A DNA stretch of 64,000 bases from Rhodohalobacter barkolensis (GTDB lineage Bacteria; Bacteroidota; Rhodothermia; Balneolales; Balneolaceae). Below the pieces are notes generated by a model. It ran no database searches. It was not told where the DNA came from and was given only the letters and a program-made list of their open reading frames with translations. The stretch covers positions 124,001 to 188,000 of the forward strand of contig NZ_PISP01000003.1 of the NCBI RefSeq assembly GCF_002834295.1, in the 5' to 3' direction. The position numbers and the translations under genes were made by a program. How positions within the stretch are numbered: the first letter of the stretch is position 1; every line of letters starts with the position of its first letter. Shown in pieces: positions 46,623 through 55,341 of this stretch.

Positions 46623-49600
46623 TTAGAAAGAAGCTTTTAAAGTCATTGAGAACGTTCTGAGCAGTGGCGTACCGTAGGTATCCATGCCGCCGCCAAAGTT
46701 CTCATATAATCCACCGTCATTGCCAGTGCTTCCTTCTCCTGTGGCAAGTGGATCAACCCCTCCATACTTGGTCCAGAGAGCTAGATTATTTCCTGTTGCA
46801 GTTATAGTGGCGCTTGTGAGTCCAAATTCTTCTACAAAGGTTACTGGCAAGCTGTATGACACACTTAAATTTGACCAACGAATATAATCAGCTTGTTCAA
46901 CCTCATTAAGACCGTCAAATGGAGATAGAGCCACCATTTCATTTACCCATCTTTTACCTGCTTCAATTCTTTCGGCCGTTGTAGTTGCGGGGTTTTTCAG
47001 AATGGACTCCAACTCAGTTGATTCCATAAAATTTCGGCCAATACCAGCATTTGTTCTTCTGAATGCGTCGGTCAGGTTATGATGATAGTAGTTCCCGGTT
47101 GCGTATTGAAACCGTGTACTCAATGAAAAACCATTCAAGAATCTAGTACTAAAACCAAATGATCCTTCCCAATCAGGAGTCGGTTTTCCTAAATAGTGAT
47201 CCAAGTAAGATGATCCTCCTGGTAATGCTTCACCATTTGGTCCAGCAACCATTATGTAGGCATTAAGAGTACTTGGATCAACCGGATTTGAAAAAAATGC
47301 TTCTAGTTCAGCCTGATTTGATGGAGTTCCGTTTCCACTCAGATCAAAAGGAAAATCAATTCCCTCAGGTAACTTAGTTCCAAAATATGAACCCGGCGAA
47401 TACCCCTCTTTTATGAACATTCGATCCCGTATATACCCAGCATCTACTTTTATAGAAGGGGTTCCGCCAAGGCTTGTTACCTGTTCATATAGATATGCTG
47501 TATTTGCAAATATGTTTAAAGAAAAATTCGACTTTTCAATTACATTGTAATCAGCAGATATTTCGACACCTCTACCTTCCAATTCTCCTACATTTGTAAG
47601 TTGAGGAGTTGTAAACCCACCAGAGGGAGAATATGATCTGTCAATCAAGGCATCTTTGACCACCCGGTCCCAATAAGTTGCCTCAATACTAAAACGTTCA
47701 TCAAAAAGCCCTAGGTCAAACCCTACTTCCCACTCTGTTGCTGTCTCAGGCTTTAGATCATCATTACCCAAGTTGCCTGGATTAATACCAGAACCCTCTG
47801 GTGAACTTACAGGTGTAAAAGTTTTAAACCTGTCAAAGGCTCCAGGCTGCTGGCCCGATTGACCTATTGCTGCTCGCAGACGAAATGTTGAAATATTTGA
47901 TACAGAAGTATTAAATGCTTCAAAGGGAAGAAAAGATAGTGACAATTTCGGATACGTTGCATAATTAAACTCATCACCAAATGCACTACTAGCATCCAAT
48001 CGAACACCAACTGTCCAATACATCCAATCTTTGTATTCAATCTGATCTTGGGCAAAAATACCAAGATTTGTTACTTCCTGGAATGCAGAATTACTTGATT
48101 GTGATGCTGTTGCACCCAATACCGATAACCCAGGACCTGAAAAATTATTACCTGTCGAACTTGTTGAATTTGTTTCTTCACTGTATCCCTGAAAACCAGC
48201 AACAAACGAATTTTTTAGATTTTGATTAAAATCAAAATTCCAGTTAATCTTACCTTCATAAGACCAGATTAACTGTTGCCTGTTCCCAATTGAAATAGTA
48301 CCATCTTTGCTTGGTGCAACTCCGTCAACTGCATAACCAAATGGCGAATAATCCGTACTTCGTTGATCTCTATAGTCCACGCCAAATGTAGCATCTACAG
48401 ATAATCCTTCTGTTATAAAATAATCTGTCTGAAGTACGAGACGACCTTGATTTGCATTATCTGATATTTCAGGATATGTCCCCTCCCTTACAGTTGCAAA
48501 TACGGCCCCAAATGTATCAAACTGACTATTTAAACCCACTCTTTCTGGTTTTGAATATCTAGCTGTACTTGTAGGAGTATAAATGGTTATACCTGTCCCA
48601 TAAACACTGGTATTCGAATTGGTATATGATGTTTGAACCCGGAACCGAAGTTCATCCGTAGGAATAAAATTCAGATTACCATTAAAGTATAGTTTTTTAT
48701 ATACGTCATCTGCACCTCCTACTGCGCCACCGTTAAACGTGCTTGACTGAGGGTTAAATGGGCCATCTGTGTGAGAATAACTTAAGTTCGCAAAATATGT
48801 CATACCCTCGCCACCACCTTGTACTCCAGCCGAAAACTCCTGTCCTATCCCTGTACTGTACAAATCAATCAGCTGAAATGGTGATTCAAATGGCTCATAA
48901 AAATCGACATCCAAGCCAAGAACATCACGAACACGTTGTTGTTCATCAGCAGTTTCCGCAAAACCGGTATTTCGTTTAAACCGGTCCGGCATTTGGATAA
49001 ATCGTGTAGTGTATTCAGCATTAAATCTTGGTGCAGACTCAGTTGCACCTTGTTTTGTGAAAATCTGAATTACTCCGGAGTTAGCCTGAGAGCCGTAAAG
49101 CGTTGCGGCAGCAGGTCCTTTTAAGATTTCAACCCTTTCTACAGCATCAAAATTAATATTGGAAAGTGCAGAAGGAGCACCTAATCCACCGGCTCCTACA
49201 CCAGGGGCGAAACCACCAAGTCCTTGTACGCGAACGCCGTCAACGTAGATTACTGGCTGGTTACTCATAGAAATACTCGAAGTACCACGAATTCTTATTT
49301 TTGGCTCCTGATCCACCATACCACTTTGAAGGTTCACATTTACTCCCGCAATTTTCCCTTGCAGTGCATCCTGAATAGAGCTAGATGCCGCGAACTCTTC
49401 TCCTTCAAAGTCAACTGAAGAAACTGTGTGGCCAAGAGATCTTTTTGATACCTCTCCACCAGTACCTGTAACAACGAGCTCATCTAAACCTACAGTTGCT
49501 TGGCTCAATTCAAAGTTAACAACTGTTATTTCACCATCATTTACATCTACTTCTCTTGTAACCGGCTGATAACCAATGTACCTAGTCCTTACCTCTACAA

Positions 49601-49811
49601 AACCAACTGGAACATTTGTTATTTCATAATAGCCATCTAAGTTTGTTGAAGCACCAATCGTTCTATCTTCTAAATCTATAATTACATTAACTCCTGGCAA
49701 TGGTTCGCCTGAAATATCAGTAACATTTCCTTGAATGGTACCACTTTGAGCAAATCCAAGTTGAATTGACAACTGTATAACTAGAATAGGTAGTAACAAG
49801 TATTTCATCAT
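46623..49811 (-). CDS. SusC/RagA-type TonB-dependent outer-membrane transporter
   Basis: 1062 residues. A signal peptide (YLLLPILVIQLSIQLGFAQ) is followed by a carboxypeptidase-like regulatory domain (GTIQGNVTDISGEPLPGVNV, about 22-110). The plug begins with DELVVTGTGGEVSKRSLG and carries the SusC signature RIRGTSSISMSNQPVIYVDGV (about 170). A beta-barrel fills the rest and ends in an aromatic-type terminal strand (TFSMTLKASF). It imports large ligands with SusD using TonB energy. The downstream peptidases point to peptides rather than glycans. Confidence 0.95.
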   Translation of the reverse strand: MMKYLLLPILVIQLSIQLGFAQSGTIQGNVTDISGEPLPGVNVIIDLEDRTIGASTNLDGYYEITNVPVGFVEVRTRYIGYQPVTREVDVNDGEITVVNFELSQATVGLDELVVTGTGGEVSKRSLGHTVSSVDFEGEEFAASSSIQDALQGKIAGVNVNLQSGMVDQEPKIRIRGTSSISMSNQPVIYVDGVRVQGLGGFAPGVGAGGLGAPSALSNINFDAVERVEILKGPAAATLYGSQANSGVIQIFTKQGATESAPRFNAEYTTRFIQMPDRFKRNTGFAETADEQQRVRDVLGLDVDFYEPFESPFQLIDLYSTGIGQEFSAGVQGGGEGMTYFANLSYSHTDGPFNPQSSTFNGGAVGGADDVYKKLYFNGNLNFIPTDELRFRVQTSYTNSNTSVYGTGITIYTPTSTARYSKPERVGLNSQFDTFGAVFATVREGTYPEISDNANQGRLVLQTDYFITEGLSVDATFGVDYRDQRSTDYSPFGYAVDGVAPSKDGTISIGNRQQLIWSYEGKINWNFDFNQNLKNSFVAGFQGYSEETNSTSSTGNNFSGPGLSVLGATASQSSNSAFQEVTNLGIFAQDQIEYKDWMYWTVGVRLDASSAFGDEFNYATYPKLSLSFLPFEAFNTSVSNISTFRLRAAIGQSGQQPGAFDRFKTFTPVSSPEGSGINPGNLGNDDLKPETATEWEVGFDLGLFDERFSIEATYWDRVVKDALIDRSYSPSGGFTTPQLTNVGELEGRGVEISADYNVIEKSNFSLNIFANTAYLYEQVTSLGGTPSIKVDAGYIRDRMFIKEGYSPGSYFGTKLPEGIDFPFDLSGNGTPSNQAELEAFFSNPVDPSTLNAYIMVAGPNGEALPGGSSYLDHYLGKPTPDWEGSFGFSTRFLNGFSLSTRFQYATGNYYHHNLTDAFRRTNAGIGRNFMESTELESILKNPATTTAERIEAGKRWVNEMVALSPFDGLNEVEQADYIRWSNLSVSYSLPVTFVEEFGLTSATITATGNNLALWTKYGGVDPLATGEGSTGNDGGLYENFGGGMDTYGTPLLRTFSMTLKASF

Positions 49812-50561
49812 CTATCGAGATTTAAATTTAAATTTAACCACACCAAACTAAATTAACATTTACCCTGGTAATTAGAGCATTGTTATTCGTGTTTGAACTG
49901 AAGTAAGTCATACAAAAATGATTAATCAACTATTCAGTATAAAAATCGGCTTATAAGTCCTTAAATCAGGTCTTTGTTTAATCCTTGCAATTTCAATTAA
50001 ATGGTTTTATATATCTGATTTCCAAATCTAACAAGTGAATTTCATGCCCATGTCTAAGAATCTATCTTGCCTTTAACTACAAGATCAAACTGTATACTCT
50101 CAAGAAAAGCGCTTTTTTAACATTATTTATCATACATTATATTTGAAATGTATACACAATTTTTCTCCGCTTTAAGAAAAATGTCTTTTGCTGCTTGAAG
50201 CGTATCAAAACATTTTCCTTAGTGGGGTAAAACTTAAATTTCTGATTTTAGAATCTTAAGTTTCATCAGAAACTGAATTAAAAATAATTACCAGTTTTTT
50301 ACTAAATATGCCTTCACCCGATCTATCTGACTGGTTCGGTGGCAACCACTATCAGATCATCTCAATTTAAATTCATTTCTCTGTCAATTTTCCAATCATA
50401 GAATTTGAAAAATCCAATGATAATGGCAAACGATAAAATTCAGTAGTCTCAAAAAGCGAATCGAGGGTTTATTCTTGGATTTCGTAGCAAAAATTTCCGC
50501 ACTCATTTGAATTCATCGTGGCAGCAGGCTGATTGCATCTTTCGTGCCCGTATTTAAAATT
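49812..50561. other. Long non-coding region at the right edge of the island
   Basis: 750 bp, AT-rich on the left, with no gene recognised. Notable elements: a perfect 12 bp palindrome AAAAGCGCTTTT (50105-50116), which resembles a LacI-family operator; a 7 bp inverted repeat ATACATT/AATGTAT (50132-50153); and repeated ATTTAAATTTAAATTTA close to the susC start. The last 100 bp (50460-50561) are less AT-rich and could be remnant sequence of unknown origin. It should contain the susC promoter. Confidence 0.5.
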
Positions 50562-50708
50562 TACATTGCCGCAGCGTATGCCATCGCTGACGTTGTGAAG
50601 GAACCGAATGAAGATAAAATCATACCGGGACCTTTTGATGAAGGAGTTGCAGAAGGAGTTGCAGAAGCTGTTGCAAAAGCGGTAAGCGTAACGGCGGTAA
50701 GTGATTAA
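50562..50708 (+). pseudogene. Orphan 3' end of a malic enzyme gene
   Basis: Open frame of 48 codons and a stop, with no start codon or promoter. It encodes the malic enzyme tail YIAAAYAIADVVKEPNEDKI and onward, then ends AVSVTAVSD. The first part is identical in DNA to 31042-31151, apart from an in-frame 12 bp tandem duplication that gives GVAEGVAEAVAK. The last nine residues differ from those of the intact gene. It has its own terminator. I take it as the original end of the gene, separated from the body by the insertion, or as the copy made by it. Confidence 0.9.
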
Positions 50709-50733
50709 TCAGCTTACCCGCACTTAAAACAAC

Positions 50734-50763
50734 AAAGGCAGAGTCTAAAGCTCTGCCTTTTTT
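50734..50763 (+). terminator. Terminator after the orphan malic enzyme tail
   Basis: Arms AAAGGCAGAG/CTCTGCCTTT, perfect, 7-nt loop TCTAAAG, followed by a T-run. The stem matches the terminator at 31204-31232 exactly, while the loops differ. Confidence 0.92.
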
Positions 50764-50793
50764 GTTTCATGTCAATATACCGCAGCTATCTTT

Positions 50794-51645
50794 TTACTTC
50801 TTAAACATTGTGCTAAAAACAAAAAAGATATTCTCTTTTCTCTCTAACAAGCGACGTTTAAAGTATGGAAACCACATGGTTCCATACGGCACGTAAACCC
50901 GGGTATTGTATCCATCTTTGGTGAGTTGCTCCATAGTTTCTTCGCGAAGTCCGTACAGCATCTGAATTTCATAACGCGCTTTACCAATCTTATTCTCTTC
51001 GGTGTACTCTTTTACCCATTCAATCAATTCATCATCGTGGGTGGCAATTCGCGGAAAGGTCGTTTTCTCCAGTAGTACTTTTGTATACTCTTTAAATGCT
51101 TCCCGTATGGCGGGCATATTTTGAAGTGCCACTCTTTCCGGTTCATTATAGGCACCTTTACATAGTCGAACATCGGCACCCAATTCGGCTAGATCGGCAA
51201 TATCTTCTTTGGTTCTGTGCAGGTATGCCTGAATAACAATCCCCACATGTTTTCCATACTGCTTAAATGCCTCTTTATAGATGTCGATTGTTTGCTGAGT
51301 GTAATCCGATCCTTCCATGTCAATCCGGACAAAAGAGTCTAATCGCTTAGCTTCATCCAGTAACGTGTACAGGTTTTCTCTACAGTACTCGCTATCAATA
51401 TCCAGCCCAAGCATGGTCAGCTTGATTGAAATAGTACTTTTAAGACCGGCATCACTAATATCGTTCAACAGTCGGATATACTCCTTTACTGTTTCATCCG
51501 CTGTCGTTTTCTTCTTTACGTTCTCACCGAGCAGATCCAGTGTTACTTTAATTCCTTTTTTATTCAGGGCTTTAATTTTTGGAACAGCAGACTCAAACGT
51601 CTCTCCGGCAACAAACCGTTTTGCAAGTATAAAGGGTAATTTCAT
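50794..51645 (-). CDS. Proline dehydrogenase, second copy
   Basis: 283 residues, same length and motifs as the island copy at 34254 (RLCKGAYNEPE, RIATHDDELI, RVYVPYGTMWFPYFKRRL). About 40 residues differ, many of them conservative, which gives roughly 86% identity. It lies next to the orphan malic enzyme tail, so before the insertion the order was probably malic enzyme, terminator, proline dehydrogenase. A partner pyrroline-5-carboxylate dehydrogenase is not in the window. It seems to be a stand-alone gene with its own promoter in the 271 bp before 51917. Confidence 0.93.
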   Translation of the reverse strand: MKLPFILAKRFVAGETFESAVPKIKALNKKGIKVTLDLLGENVKKKTTADETVKEYIRLLNDISDAGLKSTISIKLTMLGLDIDSEYCRENLYTLLDEAKRLDSFVRIDMEGSDYTQQTIDIYKEAFKQYGKHVGIVIQAYLHRTKEDIADLAELGADVRLCKGAYNEPERVALQNMPAIREAFKEYTKVLLEKTTFPRIATHDDELIEWVKEYTEENKIGKARYEIQMLYGLREETMEQLTKDGYNTRVYVPYGTMWFPYFKRRLLERKENIFFVFSTMFKK

Positions 51646-51803
51646 GTCATTTTATTTTGGTAGAAAATCGGTTGTAATAATAATGAAATCAGTCGTCACA
51701 AACATCAGGCAATTCCTGATACGAAATTCTTTTTAAACATACTGAAACACTTCTACACCTGGCCTCGTAACAAGAAATAAGTTTCAATTTAAATCAAGAA
51801 GCC

Positions 51804-51902
51804 ATGAAAAATCACCTATCCCTCGACCAAGAACATGTTTACATATACAAACTGACAGCAAGTTTGATTTTGCTGTATATACTAATCCTGTTAAACTTTT
51901 AA
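51804..51902 (+). CDS. Possible 32-residue membrane peptide
   Basis: A short frame (begins MKNHLSLDQEHVYIYK, then a hydrophobic stretch LTASLILLYILILLNF to the stop) ends 14 bp before the TSGGS protein gene. A single predicted membrane segment and the tight spacing are suggestive. There is no visible strong ribosome-binding site and no homology I recognise, so it could be chance. Confidence 0.22.
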   Translation: MKNHLSLDQEHVYIYKLTASLILLYILILLNF

Positions 51903-51916
51903 TCTTTTTTTCTGCT

Positions 51917-52858
51917 ATGAGTCATAAAATTCTACCTTTTTATTTGTTACTGATTGCACTGCTTTTTTTTACTGCAACCTCACTTTATGGTCAAAATGAG
52001 CAGGATGCTTACAGAGTTGAAACTTTTTCCACTTCAAATGCACCGTCTGTCGACATAAAGACCTCAGGAGGTTCAATAACTCTGCACGGACACGAAAGCA
52101 ACGAAGTGAAAGTTTTGATGTACGTTAAGCGTGGACGAAGTTTTCTATCTCCATCCAATACAGACTTATCCGATTACGAAATCGAAGTTGATATTTCACA
52201 AACCGGAGATCACATAACAGCATCCGCAAAACGTGAGGGTCGGTTTTTAAACCTTTTCAGGGGTGGAAACAATGTCTCAATTTCATTTGAAGTTTATGCC
52301 CCTGAAGGTACCTCGGTTGAAGGAAATACGAGCGGCGGAAGTGTATCTGCAGAAAATATTCACAATAGCCTGATTCTGAACACAAGTGGTGGCAGCATCA
52401 CTGCCAGTAACGCATCCGGAAATATTTCTTTACGAACTTCCGGAGGCAGTATTTCGCTTGAGGATCTCTCGGGGTCGATATCTGCAAAAACCAGTGGCGG
52501 TTCTATAACCACCGATCGGGTTTATGGAACTTCTGATCTGTCAACTTCCGGCGGGTCTGTTCGTATCAGTGACAGTGGAGGAAAATTATCGGCATCAACA
52601 AGCGGAGGCTCTATTCGCGCTGATTTCTCAGAATTCACCGACGATATCGATTTGAGAACCAGTGGTGGAAGTATCCGCATAAATATCCCCCCAACCGAGC
52701 ATTTTGATCTTGACCTGAGTGCTACGAGAGTAGAAACTGAATTGCGTAATTTTACGGGCCGATCAGAACGCAACTCAATCAACGGAAAAATTGGTAACGG
52801 CGGACCGAAAATAACCGCCAGAACCTCAGGCGGAAGAATTACTTTGAATTACATTTAA
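51917..52858 (+). CDS. DUF4097-like secreted beta-repeat protein with TSGGS motifs
   Basis: 313 residues. Signal peptide (ILPFYLLLIALLFFTATSLYGQ). The body contains nine copies of TSGGS/TSGGR at intervals of roughly 15-60 residues (KTSGGSITLHG, NTSGGSVSAEN, RTSGGSISLED and others, with ARTSGGRITLNYI at the end). This pattern fits a right-handed or DUF4097-type beta-solenoid in which the motif forms a turn. Related proteins are called putative adhesins, but no binding partner is known. It has a strong terminator at 52884-52922. Confidence 0.78.
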   Translation: MSHKILPFYLLLIALLFFTATSLYGQNEQDAYRVETFSTSNAPSVDIKTSGGSITLHGHESNEVKVLMYVKRGRSFLSPSNTDLSDYEIEVDISQTGDHITASAKREGRFLNLFRGGNNVSISFEVYAPEGTSVEGNTSGGSVSAENIHNSLILNTSGGSITASNASGNISLRTSGGSISLEDLSGSISAKTSGGSITTDRVYGTSDLSTSGGSVRISDSGGKLSASTSGGSIRADFSEFTDDIDLRTSGGSIRINIPPTEHFDLDLSATRVETELRNFTGRSERNSINGKIGNGGPKITARTSGGRITLNYI

Positions 52859-52883
52859 TAAGCAAAATTACTGTATCCACTTG

Positions 52884-52922
52884 AATAGTCTTCCATTACG
52901 AAATGGGGGACTATTTTTTTCT
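52884..52922 (+). terminator. Terminator after the TSGGS protein gene
   Basis: AATAGTC and GACTATT arms extended by CCAT/ATGG, with a short loop and a run of seven or more T residues. Confidence 0.85.
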
Positions 52923-53031
52923 CTCCTTTTTATAATTTTTTTGTTTTTGGACAAGCTTGTCTTTTTACTTTAACGTATTAATTCTCTTACTTTCGATTTT
53001 GTCATTTTTAAAATCTTAAAACGGAGACAAT

Positions 53032-53163
53032 ATGGGGAATAAAGACACAGAACACGATGAGGAATTTCGTCCAAAAGGCGCTGTTGCTTTCTTCATTCTA
53101 TTAATGATTTTCTTTTCTGTTGTATGGTTTGCACTCTACTTCGAACTGATGGGGAGGATCTAA
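53032..53163 (+). CDS. Cytochrome c oxidase subunit IIa (ba3 type)
   Basis: A 43-residue protein. It starts MGNKDTEHDEEFRPKGAVAF and then forms one membrane helix (FFILLMIFFSVVWFALYFEL). The PKGA turn before a single helix, the length and the position three bases before subunit II match the small subunit IIa of ba3-type oxidases such as that of Thermus. It stabilises the complex beside subunit I. It is the first gene of the oxidase operon, about 109 bp after the terminator at 52922. Confidence 0.85.
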   Translation: MGNKDTEHDEEFRPKGAVAFFILLMIFFSVVWFALYFELMGRI

Positions 53164-53166
53164 GCC

Positions 53167-53643
53167 ATGGATAAGTCAGAAAAATTAGCTCTATCTCTAA
53201 GCGGGCTCCTTCTATTAGTATTCTTTGGAGCGCTCATGTACGCAGCTGTTGCAGAGGATGTTGAGGTACCTACCTGTATCACAGACATGGACCCATTTAC
53301 GAGTGACACACTATTCCAAACAAGTGAAGATGTATACGAAATTCATATGGTTGCCAGAATGTGGGCATTTCAGCCATCAACCATTCGGCTTCCGGCAGGA
53401 TCAACCGTAGATCTTTATGTTACCTCTCAGGATATCATCCACGGTTTTAAGGTTGAACGAAAAAATGTAAACCTCATGGCTGTACCCGGAGCTATCAATT
53501 ATATAAGAGTGAAATTTGATGAACCGGGTGAATACTTCTTTGCCTGTCACGAATTTTGCGGTGCAGCTCACCACACAATGGCAGGCCGATTTGTAATTGA
53601 AGAGAATGTAGATGAACCTGAAACCATAGGAGGTAAATTATAA
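53167..53643 (+). CDS. ba3-type cytochrome c oxidase subunit II
   Basis: 158 residues: one N-terminal membrane helix (LALSLSGLLLLVFFGALMYAAVA) and a cupredoxin domain carrying the CuA site. The ligands are visible as the His of SQDIIHGFKVE (about 96) and the CHEFCGAAHHTM block (about 126-137; Cys, Cys, His, Met). It accepts electrons from a cupredoxin or cytochrome and passes them to heme in subunit I. The single helix and short length fit the ba3 type rather than the aa3 type. Its stop codon overlaps the start of subunit I (TAATG). Confidence 0.94.
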   Translation: MDKSEKLALSLSGLLLLVFFGALMYAAVAEDVEVPTCITDMDPFTSDTLFQTSEDVYEIHMVARMWAFQPSTIRLPAGSTVDLYVTSQDIIHGFKVERKNVNLMAVPGAINYIRVKFDEPGEYFFACHEFCGAAHHTMAGRFVIEENVDEPETIGGKL

Positions 53644-55334
53644 TGAGCGATTACTCATTCAGATTTTCCAAATCATCTAAGTACCTGAACGCCACTCTGA
53701 TTATCATTCCTATGATCCTGTTGTTCATCGGGGTTTATGGTGGACTCATGCAAACTTTATTCAGGGCAGGTATCATTCAAAGCGATCCCTTTGTAGGTGG
53801 CGACTATTACAAAGGACTCACTTTTCATGGTGTTTTAAACGCAATTGTCTTTACCACATTTTTTGCTGTAGCACTCGGTAATGCGCTTGTTTCTTACTCT
53901 CTCCAAAAACAGTTGAACACAAAGATTGCATGGGCATCGGGTATCATGATGTTGGTGGGTTCTGTGGTTGCAGCAGTTGTTATATTAATTGGAGAAGCCA
54001 CTGTACTCTACACATTCTATCCACCGCTAAAAGCACATCCGCTATTTTATATAGGTCTTACACTGTTGGTTGTGGGCTCCTGGGTTGCCTTTTACAACTG
54101 GATTCCAATGTATCTCGAGTGGCGACATGAAAATAAGGGCAAAAAAACACCGCTTGCCGTTGTTGGGATGTTTACCACATTTATTATCTGGTTTATTGCG
54201 ACACTGGCAGTTGCAACAGAAATTCTGTTTATGCTTCTTCCCTGGTCTCTTGGCCTGGTTGATGAAGTAAATGTTATGCTAGCCAGAACACTTTTCTGGT
54301 TCTTTGGTCACCCGCTGGTTTACTTCTGGCTACTGCCTGCATATGTGATGTACTATGTATTTATGCCAAAACTGGCCGGTGGTAAGCTTTATTCAGACAT
54401 GGCCGGACGTTTAGTATTCATGCTGTTTATCGTATTCTCCATACCGGTAGGTACACACCACCAGTACATGGATCCTGCAATTAGCTCACAATGGAAACTC
54501 CTCCATGGTATTTTCACGTTTGCCGTAGCACTGCCAAGTTTAATTACCGCATTCACACTTGCTGCCTCACTCGAACATGCAGGACGAAACAACGGTGCTA
54601 AAGGATTGTTCGGTTGGATGTGGAAACTCCCCTATTTCGATAAAGAAAAATGGTTTTTCTCATTCCTCATTACCGGTTTGATCATCTTTATCTTTGGTGG
54701 AATTGGCGGTATCATCAACGCTTCATACTCCATGAACACGGTTGTTCACAATACTGCTTGGGTGCCCGGTCACTTTCACCTTACGGTAGCCGGCCCGGTA
54801 TTACTCGCCTTCCTGGGAGGTAGTTTGTATTTGGTTGGCCAGTTTATGGGCAAAAAAATTCGCTTAAAGGGCCTGGCCATGATTACACCCTACATTTACA
54901 CGGTAGGTTTGCTCATCATGTCGTACGGTTTAAAAATTGGCGGACTAAAAGGCATGCCCCGAAGAACCAATACCGGCGCTTCCTATGCCAATCCGGACAG
55001 TGTTCTCTACCAGCCTGACTGGATAGCATATATTGATATGAGTGTGATAGGCGGCTCCATAATGTTTATAGGGATTGTGATCTATCTGATATCATTTTTC
55101 GGAACTGTGTTTTCTAAAAGCGATTCTTCGGAAGAAGGCTCCGTTGTTACTTTTCCGATTTCAGAACCGCTTCATGATGAACCTGCAACATGGCTAAGAA
55201 ACTTTAAGCCGTTTATTATCATGGTAATCATCTTAATCGTACTGTCGTACACACCGGTAATTTATGATGTTATCACAACCACTTACGATACATCATTGCC
55301 ATTTTCACCTAATAGCCCGGTTCCACTGAGGTAA
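53643..55334 (+). CDS. ba3-type cytochrome c oxidase subunit I
   Basis: 563 residues with about 13 membrane helices. Heme and CuB ligand regions: KGLTFHGVLNAIVF (low-spin heme His), FFGHPLVYFWLLPAY (CuB His with the crosslinked Tyr pattern), GTHHQYMDP (CuB His pair) and VVHNTAWVPGHFHLTVAGPV (His pair for the hemes). These spacings are those of family B heme-copper oxidases. It reduces oxygen at high affinity and pumps protons with lower stoichiometry than aa3. It shares four bases with subunit II and is followed by the SCO gene after 7 bp. Confidence 0.95.
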   Translation: MSDYSFRFSKSSKYLNATLIIIPMILLFIGVYGGLMQTLFRAGIIQSDPFVGGDYYKGLTFHGVLNAIVFTTFFAVALGNALVSYSLQKQLNTKIAWASGIMMLVGSVVAAVVILIGEATVLYTFYPPLKAHPLFYIGLTLLVVGSWVAFYNWIPMYLEWRHENKGKKTPLAVVGMFTTFIIWFIATLAVATEILFMLLPWSLGLVDEVNVMLARTLFWFFGHPLVYFWLLPAYVMYYVFMPKLAGGKLYSDMAGRLVFMLFIVFSIPVGTHHQYMDPAISSQWKLLHGIFTFAVALPSLITAFTLAASLEHAGRNNGAKGLFGWMWKLPYFDKEKWFFSFLITGLIIFIFGGIGGIINASYSMNTVVHNTAWVPGHFHLTVAGPVLLAFLGGSLYLVGQFMGKKIRLKGLAMITPYIYTVGLLIMSYGLKIGGLKGMPRRTNTGASYANPDSVLYQPDWIAYIDMSVIGGSIMFIGIVIYLISFFGTVFSKSDSSEEGSVVTFPISEPLHDEPATWLRNFKPFIIMVIILIVLSYTPVIYDVITTTYDTSLPFSPNSPVPLR

Positions 55335-55341
55335 TTGTATC

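Noticed and set aside
50310-50392. 20-codon frame before the orphan malic enzyme tail
   Set aside because: Too short, with no family resemblance and no ribosome-binding site.
31233-50561. Integrative element with its own integrase or a prophage
   Set aside because: No integrase, relaxase, replication or phage structural gene lies between the direct repeats; cargo only. The repeat itself is reported as a finding.
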